Shown: piece by piece, positions 11,801-26,750 of the stretch | Numbering within the stretch: the first letter of the stretch is position 1 | How the letters are laid out: the number at the start of each line of letters is the position of its first letter | Source of the DNA: Hamiltosporidium tvaerminnensis | Lineage: Eukaryota > Microsporidia > Dubosqiidae | Assembly: GCA_022605425.2 (NCBI GenBank) | Contig: CM061250.1 | Location: 62,001 to 126,000 of the forward strand | Reading direction: 5' to 3' | Length of the DNA: 64,000 nt | Notes under the pieces: generated by a model | Told to the model about the DNA's origin: nothing | What the model saw: only the letters and a program-made list of their open reading frames with translations | Database searches by the model: none | Made by a program: the position numbers and the translations under genes

Positions 11801-14800
11801 ATTTTCTGGTTGTGCTGCTTTATTTTTTCCTCGGGCACTACTGTCAATTTAACTCCTTCTAAAATTAAAACTTTGTAATCTAAGAATGAATATAAAATAT
11901 ATCGAATTTCTTTATATCATAATTTGGTATATTACGCTCAAATCAATAATGTTTTTAACATGAAATGTTTCAACATACATACATCTGAATTAGATCCGAA
12001 TCTAATATTAGTATTGCGACCCTATCTGTTTAAGAGCCACGTGTGATTTGTGTGATGTTTTTTTTCTAATAAATGTCTTACTGGTTGTACATATATTTTA
12101 GAACATATTACACCTAACACTTAAAGGTTTTTTGATAAATACTTTCGCAAAGAACTCTTACTAAATTTCTGAGCATTATTTACTCTCGTAAATTTTACAT
12201 TCCTTAGAATTACTTTGCAAAAATCTATTGCGTAGAAATGAAAACATTGGATTATATTTATATTTTCACTTTTTATTATTTTTTGTGGTACCTTAATGGT
12301 GTTTGGACTCATACACTTAAATCTTCTCTTCTTTTATAAATTTTTTTTTAAAAGTAAAAATTCTATCTTGTTCGAACTCATTTTACGAATTAAATAAAGT
12401 ATATTTATAAATTGAATTTGATTTTAATTATTTCTTAGTTTATAGCAAATTTTTTGTGTTTTGTACTGATTGAAAAAACTGAAATATTATTCTTTAATGT
12501 ACGTTTAATAAACGAAAGATGTTTAAATTCGCATTGTAGAGTTTTTTTATCTATTAAATATTTTATTTAATTTCTTTCTGATCTATCCAAAATATTTTGA
12601 CTTGTAATTTAATATTTGATATTCGTCAATATTTTGGCTTTAAAAGCTAGGAGGCCCTTTTTAGCATTTTATTAGAGTTATCATAAATTTTCTTCCATAA
12701 ACATGTAAAGAGAAGTCAGCCATGATTTATTCTGGTTTCTTTTATATACTATATACTCCAAGAATATGGCTTTTTATTTATTTCATTTATATGACCAGAA
12801 TTCTATATTTTTAATCTAAATAAACTAATAGATCCCTTTATAGTACATTAAATTATAGGAATTACTATTATATAACAAATATATTTTATAAAGACCATCA
12901 TATATTTGGCGTATTCTGTAAGACTATAAATAATTTGATAAAAGTAATATTGGAATCTTAGTTGAGAAATCTAGCCATAGTAAGAATCATAGGGTTTGCA
13001 ATAATAAAAAAAAATGTTTAATTTTATTCGTTATGATTCGCAACTAAATAAACTCAGATCATTCTTGTTATAAATGTTACTTTTCAAGCAAATAAAATTT
13101 ACAGCTGTTAAAATTCATACGGGTTAAAATATTTTCTATTAAAATAGACTCTACTATAGAAATTTTCTTTAAGTTTAAAATTTATATATTATATTCTTAT
13201 AATAAATTTTTAAGCATTTTATTAAAATGAATTCATTTTCTTAAATCTTACTTTAAAATATAAAGCTATCTAAACTAAAAATTTTGTTAATTATTTTAAA
13301 TCATTTATCATTCTTTTCTTTGAACAAATCTTTACTAAAGTTTAATAAATATTACAAGAGACAGAACAATCGTGAAGAAATACGTTAAAAACAAGAACGA
13401 TAATATAGAATCATAATATGTTTTAGAAATTAAATATGAAGAATTTTCGTACTCATTTTGCTTAATAGTTTAAGTTAACCAAGAAAATATAAATGTAAAA
13501 TATTATTCACTTGGAAATAATAGCAAAAAAGATATAGAATGGTATATAAATATTCTTTAATTTATTTTGAAGGCTTAATCTGTATTTTGATGCATGTTTT
13601 TTATAAAAACAATTTTACTGCCAAATTTTAAGCATTTAACTAAATCTATTTTACAAGGATAGTATCCTTATTACATAGAAGTTTCTAAATTTGAAATTTT
13701 TTATTTATCTTGCTGACTTATTTGAAAATTCTCAAATTTTTAATTTTACGAGTATCAATCTTCGTTATATCTAAATTTAAATATTCTTATGCTACAAATA
13801 CCTGTATTTAACTCAAGTTTAGTCATCATCTAGAATTAAAATGTGTAAGGTATAAAAATTCTTTATTAAAATGTCTGATCTAAGATTATTAAGGTTTACA
13901 GCTACAATGTTGTTGGTATTTCGCCCCTACTAAATTACTAGTCATATAATAACCTTTCGATTTTTCTTTACTATCTTTTTAAGAGACTTCTCAATATTAA
14001 TCGCATTAAGAAGGTAATCATTATATATTCTATACAAGAGAAATTTTATTAGAATCTTAAATACTTTTTCTTGTATTATTTCAACTTTTCTGAAACAAAA
14101 AACTCAATTTCCATAATAAAATATTCGGTTTATCGCACACATTTAAAACGTACGCGCATTAATCTAATATTATTCATATTCTTCATTTTATATTTGTTGT
14201 ACAGAACTTTCTATTTTTCATTTATATTTTCAAGAAACAAGTAATATCATTTAAGAAATTTTAAAATTTCGTTTTATTACATTGGCAGGCTATAATATTT
14301 TTTAAAAAAAAATTAAATAAAATATTTTAATCGGTTTAAATAGATTGGTAAATTTGAGTGTACTTAGTATCCTAATTCATTAGTTTTTCTTTGGTAAATG
14401 CTATAATATATATTTAAAATTGGGTCAGGATTTAGTAAGGAATATGAGTTTTTAATTCTTTTGATTTTATAAAAGATTTTTAGCAGTACAGAGTAAAGAG
14501 TGATGTAAAATATATAGAGTTGTTTTAGAATGAAAAGAGAACTACGTAATTATTACGATTAGCTTTTCATTTATAAATTGATCTTTAACTAAAAAAAATG
14601 TTCTAAGGATTATTAGATTTATCAGTGAAATTCGATTTAAGTATTTTTTATTTCTTTTAGATTAAATCATTCATAAAGAATATAATATTTTAGATTATTT
14701 TAATGTTATTTTCTTCTTTTTTTTACATATTTTGGTCTGTATAGCGTTTTTTATAAATGAATTAGGGTCGAGTTTAAATTTTATACTTTCTTTCATTACT

Positions 14801-17800
14801 TGTTTTTTATCTAAGCCCAATTTTAAGTTCTTTACAGATATCTAAATTTATGTAAGCCATCTTAATACACTAATGACCGTAAAATTATGATATAATAAGG
14901 AAAGATGATATATATCAAGAGATATTGGATAAAATAAATTTATGAAGTATTTGTTGGGGATTTTTTTTCGAAATGTATTAATATTTGTTCAAAATTAAGA
15001 GACATAATGCGAAGTCGAATCAAACATCAAAGTTATTCTAAGAAGATTACACCTAATTGTACATAAAGTGATATTAATTTTTTATTATCATATATATATA
15101 TCTTTCTTGTTTTAAGATTATCCATTTAGTCGTTGCTTACTTTTTTTTAAGAATAAATGCTATATTTATTTGCTGTATCATAATTTATTTTGTAACTATC
15201 ATATATAATTTAAATTTTAATTATGTGCAATAATGTTATGAAATTTAAATTTTCATGTCCTGGGAATATATTAAACCGAATTCTAAATATTTTTAATTTT
15301 TTTGCTGTTATAATTTACCTTTAAAATCGCTACTTACTTATTTAATACATTATAGAAGCAACTGGGAAAAATATAAATATATATATTAAACCAATTTACA
15401 AAAAAATATATTTTTTATTTATTATTCTAATACGAAATGAGTTATTATATATACTGAATAATATTAATTATGTTAATGAAATTGATTTTTATTAGAGTTT
15501 TTGCTTTAAATTTGTTGATTAAACAAATTGATCAAAAAAGAGATTTACTAAATTCCGTGTATCTCTCTATATTAATATTCTTAGTGTATATCTTTATCTA
15601 AAAATTTGAAATAAGTTTAATTATTTGCAGAGTTTTCGATATTGTCTTTACTTGATTAGGTATCATTGCAGATTTTTACTTTTTTTATATAATTTTTAAG
15701 TTCTTTACGAAATCTAGAGCTAATTAATAAATTTACTCTAAATGTTTTCTAATAAGCAAAAAATGCACCTTAGATGAGAATAAAATATTATTATACCTTA
15801 TCAAGATATCATAAATAAATTGTTCAATACTCTATTTTTTCTATTATATATTCATTTCTAGATATATAAGTATCATTTTTGATCTTTTTTTATATCTACT
15901 AATTTATTGTAAACAATTTGAAATGAAAATTTCTTTTTGTATCCTAAAATTTTTCTGTTTCAGATTTTTCTTATAAAAATAAAAGAAAATGTATATTTTA
16001 AGAAATGTTTAAATATTCTCTTTTCTTTTATAAAATATATAAATTTTTAACAGTTACTAAATATAACTTTAATTAATTACTAATTAGTCATTTTAACATT
16101 CGAATTATCTAATTGTAATTTAAATTTGTTAGTATTTTTATACTAATCCGTACAAGATATTTTTTTCTAATAAAATAGGAATTTAAAATACTTCGTAGCA
16201 AAGAATCAAATTTTATTTTTTTGTAATTTAAATCCAAGGCAAAAGTAGTTTTAAAAGCATTGAAAAACTTTAAAGTTTTATTACAAAGCATACTTTTATG
16301 TTATCAATCTCTCATTGAAAATCGATGTTCTAATTGATTAAAATATTTTTTAAAATTGTATTTTTCTAAAAAACAAAATAAAAATCAAATTTGAATTTGT
16401 ATATTTGTAAATTCAGAATTTTATTTACTCAGCATAAAAAAAAACTGATCTAAAAAAATAAGGGTTGAGATACATTATATTCGTTTTAAGCTGTTTCGAA
16501 TCTAATCTTAGTAAATTTTTTATCTTTTTTCTTTTTGAAGTCTATTCTAGATATTTCTTAAAGATTGTAATTCAGCATCATCGTAAACTTATGAAAAATT
16601 AAAGTAATTTGCAAGAAATAAAAAAGAAAACTTTTTTATTGAAGTTCTTCTTTTAAAAACAATTGTGTGTATTAAAATAATTTGTGACACATTCTTCTGT
16701 TTTAAAAATTTGCTTTATCAACTTTAAATATATATTTCCAAGAATTTTAAAAAACCTATTGTTTAACTAGTATAAGTATGAGCAATTGATAATTGAAACC
16801 ATTTTTTATTTTAATAAGTTTTTTAGAATTTTCTGTGGAAATTAATGTTTTCATTACGTTTTTAAGAATATTTTTAATTTATTTTTAGATTTTCTAAATT
16901 TTAATAAAGTAAAAAACTATTAAGGTAATTTTTCAACGTATCATAATTCTTAGTTTTATAAAAATTCATTACTTAAATGTAGGTTTAAAATTGTATATTA
17001 GTAATACTATAATTAATACACGTAAAACTTACTATAAAATAGAATCAAGATTTCTAAGGTTAAAATACACAATACTTGACTATTTTATTCATTCCTTTGA
17101 ATATTTAATTGAAAAATAAAGAAAAGAAATAAATTTAAGCATATGTAGTATTTTATTTTTAAAAGTATATTCGTTCCAATAAAAAAACATAATTATTTGA
17201 GCCATAAGGCTATGCAAACCAGAATTAACATAAAAAAACTATACCTTGCATAAGATTGCATCTATGCATTTCAAATATCAAAGCTTAATACGAAGAAACT
17301 TTTAAATCTAATTTTTTCAAAAATATTTTTAGTTTCAATAGTTTTCTGGTTTTTATTGAATGGATTTAGAAAAAATTAAATTTATCTTTCAATATGAGCT
17401 CTATATACAATTAAAGTAAAATGTATTGCCTTAGCTTTTTTAAACGAACTTTATTTTTTAAAATTATATTCATATACGTCGAAATAATCTTTAAAAAGCA
17501 ATTAAAGGATTTAATTTGTTTTTATTATGTACTGCGCATTATATATTTACTATATATCTGTATGAAAAAGTACATGCATCATATTGGAAATCATCCAATG
17601 CTTCATTTAAACTGAAATATAGCCATTTTCGTATTGTATTATCTAAGAAGATATATTAAGGTGAATGCAAGTAAATTCGTTATATTCTATAACAAAGCAT
17701 ATCTTTGCATATATCTTAAATATCGGTTTTCAAATTACATATAGTGATGCATATTAGACAAGTTCTAATATATCTCGCATCCTTTATGGGTATTTTCACT

Positions 17801-20800
17801 TTAAGTTTATAAATTTTTTACTTCTATTAAGATTTTCATAAGTCACGATAGATTTTTTTAATTATTTAGAAACTTCAAATGTCGGTCAAATGTTGAAGGG
17901 TAGACACTGTGAATAGTAATTTATGAATGAGAATCGTTTAATTAATTTAAGGCTGTGTAGATTTCTGTTATAAAAGTTTGTGTAAAAGGTTTTATGTAGA
18001 TTTATTTCAAAATTTTCAAGTATTATTAGTTTTGGCTCAAGGTTTTTGTTGGATTTGTTTACATCAAATATATCTATATATAGCTATAAATCATGCAAAA
18101 GATAAATTTCCTGTTCTTATAAGGATACAACATAATTTAAATTGTTCCATATCTTGCTAAAATAATGAAATAAATTCATGGTACATAAAATTTGAATTTT
18201 TTTATAAAAAGTCTCATTTATTAAAGAATAGGATAGTTTGTTATCAAACTAACGACTTACAATTTTTAAATTTATATGAAAATTATTTTATTAATAATAA
18301 ATTATAAAATTACGAACCTTAGACACTATTCTTTTACTAATAATTTTAAGTACTTAGCTATTCTCTTTAGATTTCCTACAACAGTCACAATGGATAAAGC
18401 GAATCGTAAAACCTTATAAATAAATAATTTATAAAAAATTTACAATAAAACTTTATCATACCAAAGAAAAATTGAAATCTACAAAAGAATATAAAAATAT
18501 TCGTTATGTCATGATTTTCTTTAGGAATTTATTATATATCAAAACAAGTTGACAATATATACCAACCATGCCACAGAGATTTATTCATTTCTCATTAAGA
18601 GTAACTGTTTATTATAAAAAAGCTGGGATTAAAAGAAATACAAATGTATATCGACGCGTAACTCCTATAAAAATGTATAAGCAAAAAAATATCAATTGTT
18701 TAATAAATTTAAAACCAGAATTAACCGGTGAATGTTTTTATGCAAGGCTTCAACGTTCAATTTCAATAGCCATCTTCCCAAGCTCTTTATATTTTCTATC
18801 AACGTTTTATTAAAAGGGCCACCATCATTTAACTTATAAATTTTTAAAGAAAAATTTAAAATATTTTCTTTCTAAATTCTATCATGTAAAGGTACTTTTT
18901 CATATTTCCGTATTTTTAAGAACACATAAAATTATATTGTTCAAAAATAAATTTTTTACGCATTTAAGTTCTGTGCTCACCGCTACATAATATATTTTCT
19001 GTTTTTTAACCAAGAGGCATGGATTGTATTTACAATTTAACACCGAGTAAGGATTGTGGTTTGCTTTGTCATTTATATCTTTATATTACATATTTCCGCA
19101 TCAAATTTGATCATATAAAATCTGTATCAGTTTATCTAGATGTTTTTCAACCAATTATCAATATATTCGGTTACCTCAACCAGAGCTTTCTTCACGACCC
19201 GCCCCTTTGTATTAATAATTTGGCTATTTTGTATTAAATATCACAGATTTGACACTAATGTAGAAACAGGGTCGATTTGAACAAATTTAAAGAATTAATT
19301 AGAATATCTGGTTCGGATCCCATATTGAAACTTTTCTATTTGTATGTAAGATGATATTGGATTTTTCAATCAAACTTTCATTAGAATAATTAAGTAATAA
19401 TGCCAATTATCTATTTTTTTACATCTCATCCAAATAAGTATATACTTAATCTCATAAAGAAAAAATTGATATTTAATTATTGTTTAGATACATTCTTTGT
19501 ATGTATTTTAATTTTTCATTTTTTCCATTTTTCAGTCCACTTTTCTTCTTTTGCTTTTAATTTAATTTTTCTTTAAAGGAAGATCCGTTAAGATTCAAAA
19601 CAGTAAGGGTAAAAGGTTTGCAAAAATAGATGAAAGCAATCTTTAAAAAAAAATTATTCTTAAGCAGATTTATACAACAATAAAACTCCTAATATTCTAA
19701 ATATAGTTCTAAAGCTTATAATATTTATATTTTTTTATTGTTTCTACAATAAGGAAAATTTTACAGAAATGTAATTTCAATATATCAGCTTTCCATAAAT
19801 GATCCCAGTTTTTTTTTAACATTGGCAAATTTAAAAATTCACTAAAAATTAACTTCTAAAAATCCATTTGTATTGTAAGAGATCTTTAAAATAGAAGAAA
19901 ATTTTATTCTTAATGTTTTTAATTTATATCTTAGACGTAAATTTTCTTTTTTAGCTGTAAATCACAATTAAAAAGAATGGAAAATTATTTTAATGTGCTT
20001 ATATTGTAAAATACTCTAAAAAAATATTTCTTTTATATTTTGCTGTATGTAAGAGATTTTGGTCTAATTTTGATCTGTATTTTAATTAATAATTTTCGAA
20101 AAACTTTACTTTGTTATTCCTCTAACAGAATATACATTAAAAAGTTATATGTTAAAAGTTTAACAGAAACATATGGGAAGATAATTTATTTCTAAAGTAG
20201 ACAAACAGATATTCAAAGTTCGAGAAAATATTTTAGCTAAAAAATATTTAAATTAATTTCAAGTTATTAAAAACCTTTATATTTTTATATTCGGTTTAGA
20301 ACATTTAGAAACTATATAAAATACTTGGCAAAATATTAATCTTTGTTTTTAATTTCTGGCATGAATTTAAATATCTAAGACTTTTTTATCATTAAACGTT
20401 AATAGATTGTTTTTTAGTAGTATAATCAGATATATTAATTAAATATCAAAAATTCTACTTTAAGCAATAATGTATGGAAATTTGAATCAAGTAGATGATT
20501 TTAGTAAAGTTAGACTTAATTTTTAAAAAAAAAGGCAAAATCAATGTAAATATCACGATTATGACACCAGCATATGATGATAGATTGACATATGTCCAGA
20601 TAAAAAAAATTTGAATAAATATTATAACAATGCGATGCTTGCGAGATTAAAAAAAGTATTTTACAAAAAACTGGTGAGGGAAATAACCAAAAAAAATACT
20701 TTTGCCTTAAAACTAAATATTGAAGGTTTAGTTGTACAATATTTTTTTAGTTTTTAGGTTGAGATAGATCTGCATAAAATATTCTGTTATTTGATAGTTG

Positions 20801-21020
20801 GTTGTTTTAAGATGTAAAGGATTTCGAAATTGCAAAACTTTTTCGAATCTATTTATATTTTTTTTTAATGTAACTAGATTTATAACTGCAGCTTAGTTTT
20901 TAGTCATTCGCGAAGAAATCTTCACTTTTATCACTCGAATTTGAGACTTAACACTTGGAAAAACACAAATTAAAATTTTTAAAGTTGAGGAACCTAAGAT
21001 GCAGGTTATACCTACCGTAT
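5850..21020. other. 15 kb AT-rich desert
   Basis: I see no gene, repeat anchor or RNA gene here. Open frames up to about 81 codons exist but have low-complexity or compositionally random translations. Slightly less AT-rich patches lie near 9.3-9.6, 11.4-11.5, 12.0-12.1 and 18.5-19.3 kb. They may be very old element remains, but I could not find a conserved frame in any of them. Confidence 0.6.
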
Positions 21021-24000
21021 GAAAATGCTACTTTCGGTTGAACCCATGTAATTCGCTGGGCTATATCTTAGATGTAGTCAAATAGAGTGGTAATGCTAAA
21101 GTAAGTCTAAAATCGGCATGGTCTTAGAGATACATAGAATAGCATTTGACTTACGATCAAATCTTAGTCAAGGGACTGCAACAAATATTCCAGACTGCAT
21201 TTGGAAAGAAATAGGTTGTTCTACGCGTTTTACGTGGTAATTCTTTTGATCTAAGAACAATTAAAGTACCGATAAAGTGTACGAGAAGCAGTCACTTATG
21301 TTAAATTTTGAACCTGTTACATCTAATTTGGCCAATAATGCATGCTTCAGGTACAAAAATATGAGATAGTTCAAAATCTGTTTTATGCTTAGCAGATACA
21401 ATTATTACATATGTTTCTTTTATTGCGATTTTCTGTACTTTAAATACCTTTTGGTTTTCTTAAGTCTTTATTCGACTTAATTTATATTTTTTTTATTTTT
21501 TATGTAATTAAAATTGTTTTTGAAAACCTGATTCTGATTAATAAAATTCATAATCTTTTACGTTAAAATTAGTAGTGATATTTTTTAGAAACACTACTTT
21601 AGAACACTAGGCTCTTTTGTAATTTGAACATCTTATACTCTCTTTTACTTCCTTGAACTGAATTATAATCTTATAGCTTTCTATATAATATTTACAAAAT
21701 TAAACGGTCTAAATTTACAAAAAAACTTTTCAAACTTAATATTCATATTAAAGTTTATTTTTTTTATCTTATTTGGCTTTTACTTTTTAAAGGAGTTGGT
21801 ATTTGATATATATTCAAACAAAATGTTACTTTTCGTTTGTATTTGCACAAAAATTCTATCTAAAATTAGAAATTTAAATTTCAATTAATTTAATTGTCTA
21901 GAATACTTTTTACTTTGGCCAAATACATCTTTTTAAATATACATCTTACTTAAGTTTTTTTTATCTATTTTCTCAAATACTGTGTCTATTCTTCAGTATT
22001 AATTCTGATATATTATGGTAAGTTCAATTGTATTGCATATTAGCAGTAGAATTATAATGACATACTTCAAAATAAATATTTATTTTTTATATGTAATTTT
22101 AAATTTAACTATCTTTGTGTTTGCTTTCCTTGTTATAAAAATATATATCTTAACTAAGTCTTTATTTCAGATACATAGTTCAAATTTATTAGTTAGTTTT
22201 TTATACTAACCCTTATACTGTATAAATAATATAGCCCCTTCATCGATATAAACCATTTCTGGTTCGTTTTTATGTTTAATTTGAATTTGATATAATTTAT
22301 ATGTGTTAAATTTTTAATCTGTCTCTAATATAAAAATTTGCATCATATTTTGACTTTTATTTACTTTTTTTTTCATCTTTAAGCTTTTTAGTTGAATTTT
22401 TTAGTTTATTATTTTTTTAGTTATATTTTCTAACTACAGAATGGTTCTTAAATTTAGTTTGTTGTTTTAAATTTCATTTGTTTATATCTTTTTACTTCTT
22501 ATAATTCAAAGTTTTTTATTCGAATCCACATTTCTTTTGATTGCTTAAATTCTTTTCGGATTATTCTTTTGTTACTCATTTACTAAGTTAAATTGGTTAC
22601 TTATGCAAGCAGTTTTTCTACTCATAAAACAAATCTAGTTCTTTTAATCTTAAAGTTATAGAATAAAAAACCATTTTATTTTCTAATAATCTATAATTTT
22701 ATCTTGTTTTCCTTAAACGCTTTAATTTTATAGTCATTTATCTTATAATTTATTTAATCATATCAATATGTTGCATTGGAATATATACTTAAGCATTTCC
22801 TCTTTTTATACGATTTTTAGTGGATAACCTTAATAGGCTTTTAAAATTTACCATAATTGGAAGTTTTTGAGTGTAAGGTATTGTAGGTTTTTTTATGTTC
22901 ATTTATTATATTCAGACTATTAAAACCATATTTAACCATTTTAAAATAAGGTTTTCTAATCTTGGTCATAATAAGTTGTGTTCAGTCTAAATATGGCCGT
23001 ATTAATTTTTGTGAAATTGTTCAGAAAAGCTCTCAGTATATTGTTACCAACATTAATCATATATGGGATTTATAGATAACTTTCGATTTCTATATAACTT
23101 GATATCATTATCCTTTCCTTAAATTGAGCAAAATACCAGTCATCTATTATAAATGTATTGTTTATGTTACTTAAAAAAACATAAATATATGCGAAAGAAA
23201 GATGTATATTTGAAAAGGTATTTTTATCATGTATTGAACTTTTCAATGAATTAATGAGAAAAGTATACTTATTCCTTTCTTGAAATGGATTATATTTTTA
23301 TAGATTTATAAGACATTAATTTATTATTCATATGTAATAAAATCCATAGGCAGTAGATTTTAATATTTAATTTGTCTCATTATATCCATATAAATAAATA
23401 TTTCATTTCATAATATATAGCCAGAGTGAACCAAATTGAATTTTTATAGAATAAATGTATTAAATGTTTAAATTTTGTAAGGTCTTTTTATTAAATCTAT
23501 ATACTATCTTAGTGCTAAGTTCGAAAGTATTGAATAAAACTAAATAGTATATTTAGAAAAACCTCTTGAAGTGATAACCTTATTTTATTTATATTACTTT
23601 CTATAAAAACTACATTTCAATAACTGTTTATGCATTAATTATTTGTTAATTTCAATGCGCTTGATTTATCTACCTAGGTTAATGACGATTGCTATAACTA
23701 TTTTTTAAAAGGTATGTATATCTATATTATTTTGGTTTTCTTAGATTTTTCACTTTCTTTGAAGCAATACGGATTAAAATAATTTGAATAATATTTTAAT
23801 TCTGGTATAAAGACAGAATGAATCTTTAATATATATAGTTCAGTAAAAACCATCATAATATAACTCATTTTATAATATATATTTTGACAATTAATATAAA
23901 GCTCGAGCAAATCTTCAAAAAATAAAGAAATGCCTATATTGGTGTGAATTAAAAGATAATGATTACATTTCGATATCTAAATATATTTATAGGTAGATAT

Positions 24001-24720
24001 TAAGGCAAACAAATAAAACAAAGTTTTATAATTTAATGAAACAAGTATTTGTAACTCATCAAATAAAATTTCTATGCTAGTATCTTTTGATTTATAGATT
24101 ATCATATGGAACTTAAATCTGTCTAATAAAAATATAAATAGAAAGACAAATGGTTATAAAAAATTAAATAAAGTGTGAATAGGGTTATAGGTTAAGGCAT
24201 CAGCTACGAGTGAGTTAAGACCATCTTAGTATGAAACTTCTGATTCTTCTTTGTATAAATAAAGATTAAATCTATAGTAAAGCAATATAAACAAAAGTCA
24301 CGATCAACATATACATTTACTGAAAAAATCGCAACTGAGAATATATATATCTTTCACAACCTATGCTAATTTGTATTATAAAAGTACATATGTAAGGTTA
24401 TTTACATGTGTTTCTATTATGATTCACACGGTAATGCCAATAAACTCATCCGGTCTTTGTTAAAGTCTGATTTAACTTAATAAGTGAATGATTTGACTTA
24501 GAATATATTGGTAAATACCTATACCAATATCATTAACTTAGATTACGATAACTCCAAGGAAAAGAGCCCAATTATGGGATACAATTGACTATTTGAAAGA
24601 ACTCGGCTTGAAGATGTATATCATAAAGAAAAAACGATAAAATATTATTTTATGATTTATAGGTTAAACTTTTAAAAACTAATAACTTTTATTTACTTTA
24701 ATAAAAAAACCTTATTCTTG
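21020..24720 (-). mobile_element. Repeat copy B: decayed Ty3/gypsy-like element, minus strand
   Basis: This is the longest uninterrupted copy. It shares all anchors with A, C and D, for example 22569-22660, 22960-23081, about 24061 (ataaaatttctatg) and about 24391 (gtaaggttatttacatg). In addition, 21050-21330 aligns with 57430-57690 in copy D. Minus-strand frames in that block agree at several positions (FNI-D, TLSV and F-D near its middle). It would lie at the far 3' end of pol, where the integrase C-terminal domain is expected. In minus-strand order it therefore holds a reverse-transcriptase-like block (24640-24190), an integrase-core-like block (23081-22960) and a possible integrase tail (21330-21050). 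All frames are broken. On its plus-strand right side it abuts a pyrimidine-rich tract. Confidence 0.6.
22960..23081 (-). pseudogene. Ty3/gypsy-like integrase core relic (copy B)
   Basis: The minus-strand frame contains IPYMINVGNN, then RAFLNNFTKINT, then FRLNTTYYDQD. This is the best preserved of the three integrase-like relics: TTYYDQ stands where integrases of the Ty3/gypsy group normally have T-x-Y-H-P-Q. One stop lies near the start and another follows TTYYDQD. The same frame is kept in A (4118-4224) and D (59372-59487), which argues for shared descent from a translated protein rather than chance. Confidence 0.55.
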
Positions 24721-24839
24721 TTAATTATCCTTACCTGTTTCGTATAAACGTATACAAAAACTTTTTGTCAATTTTGATACATGAGCGAGATTTAGGCTCT
24801 AACATAGATATGTATTCTTTTTATATAATGTGATTCCAT

Positions 24840-26750
24840 ATCGTATTTTCAGATTCCCTCTACAATTATCTATGTTCTTTTATATAATTTGTAACCCTAA
24901 TCATCTATATATACCTTTCTTAGATATAAGTCTAGTTTTATTCCTACCTTCCGTCTTATATTAAATTTTTCTCTTCCACATAAAATTATTCCTCCTCTCA
25001 TAGAACAAACATTTATATACCCTTCACTAAAAGTATTTTCCTTACCTCCTATCCACATTCTTACCTTACATTACCATGATAATTCTTATTATCTGCTTAT
25101 AACCCCGTTTTTATATACTTGATTAGCCATCCAAGACAATCCTAGCCTTACCTCTCCCACACCTCTTCCCTATATAGTTCTTAACTCCTTGTCCTTTTTT
25201 CTCTACTATTATTCCTACCATAAAATTAACATTTATTCCTAATAACTTTTTTCTTAACAAATCATACTCTTTTACGGTTTAATAGCAATGCTATATTTTA
25301 CAAGACGTTTTAATACTCATCTCTTTATCTTAATTCATACTGAGTGCCTTTTCAAATATATCCTGTATTTGCCTAGAATTCAACAAACCTTATTCCCTAT
25401 CATTTCCTTACCCATACTTTTTTACTTTTATTTTTTAATTCGTTATCATACTTTACCTTTCCTTTCTCTATCTTTCCACTCTACATTTTTCTAATTTTTC
25501 CTATAATTTTTTTCTTTCTAAATTTCACATATCTATATATTTATAAAATTCTAATTTTATTCGTTACATATTGAAACTTACTTTATTCCCTAAGTATTCT
25601 ATCTACCTTTCTCCATATTTTTCTTCAATCTTTACACTAACTCTATTTTCATCCGCTAACTATTATCAATTCCGATGCCTTTGCTGTCTTTAATTTTATT
25701 TTTACTCTTACTTCTGATTCTGGAAACTTATTGTCAAATAAATTTTAAACGCAGTAAGTAAAATTCTGCTATTTGATTTTTACGCTTTTGGTGGCTTTAT
25801 CCTTCTTCTTACTAGTCTTGTATTTGTTTAAAATTAAGTTCAATATTTTTTTTACTTTCTCCTTATTTTTTACGTTCTTTTCTTTATTCTACTTTCACTA
25901 AAGTAAAGTTTTAATATTTCCCCCTCAGTAAAATTGCTTAAGATTTTGCTCTATTTTTTATTACATCCTAATATCGTTTATTTTTTATTTCTTACCCCTA
26001 TATATATTGTTTTCCTTAAATATAAATTGATATACGTTCCTTGATATAAATTCTTTTTATGGGTTGTCGATAAAATTTCTTGCATTCCTTGAAGATAAAT
26101 TTAAAAGAAATACTGGCTACATCTCTTATTTTTGTATAAATCATCATATTTTCCTATATAATTAGCTGATTCCTTTTTCTATGTCAAACATTGCAGTATC
26201 TTACTAATTACTTTTCTGAAGATACTCCTACAAATGAAGCTGCTTTTTCGCATTTTTCTGAAATATTTTAAACCCCAATTCAATCTTATCAAATGCGGTA
26301 TTTTTCATACTATTTTATCTCTCATAGTCTCTAAAAATGGCTATAATTCTTATTATCTATAACTAAATTTTCAAATATATTAAAACCGCCTTTTCTTACT
26401 GTCATTTTTATATTCCGTTATATCTTTTTTTCTTTCCAAATTTTTACATATATCAAAAAAAAATAGTCCCTTTGATTTTCTTACTATTTTCCTACTTGCT
26501 AAGCAGTATATAATGTACATATTTTTTTCATGCTTATAATCTGAAGTATTTTTAAATATTTGGTATTTTTCGCAAACTTATATTTTGCTTACATTTCTTA
26601 AGTCTGTACATATGTTTTCTAATTTTGCTACCAATTCTTCTTTTTAGTCATATTTATATCCGTTACACTATTTTTTGTAAAGATTTAGATTTTTATTATT
26701 ATTTTTTGGTTTATATATTAGAAACTTTAAATTTTTTTGGACATCACTAA
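24840..26750. repeat. Pyrimidine-rich tract beside repeat copy B
   Basis: For nearly 2 kb the plus strand is strongly T+C biased, most extremely at about 24.9-25.7 kb, where G is rare. Words such as cttacct, tccct and ttcctt recur. No tandem period is obvious. A similar tract follows repeat copy E at 40.23-41.98 kb. On the minus strand, which is the sense strand of the repeat, it lies upstream of pol. It could be a decayed purine-rich gag or leader region, or independent strand-asymmetric DNA. The only frame here, at 25288-25494, is low complexity and I do not accept it as a gene. Confidence 0.5.

Noticed and set aside
18568-19237. Two plus-strand frames of 81 and 72 codons in a slightly G+C-richer patch
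   Set aside because: Lengths are within the chance range for this composition, no motif is visible on either strand, and no counterpart exists elsewhere in the window.
19300-19330. ggttcggatccc, similar to a tRNA T-arm
   Set aside because: No matching acceptor stem, D-arm or anticodon stem is present in the preceding 70 bases. Other ttcgaatc-type words, such as near 16.49 and 22.52 kb, also fail.
20635-20757. 40-codon frame with a coding-like start (MLARLKKVFYKKLVREITKK)
   Set aside because: Short, isolated, with a stop close upstream and no similarity to other parts of the window.
25288-25494. 68-codon frame in the pyrimidine-rich tract
   Set aside because: Low-complexity translation rich in L, F, S and P caused by the base bias.
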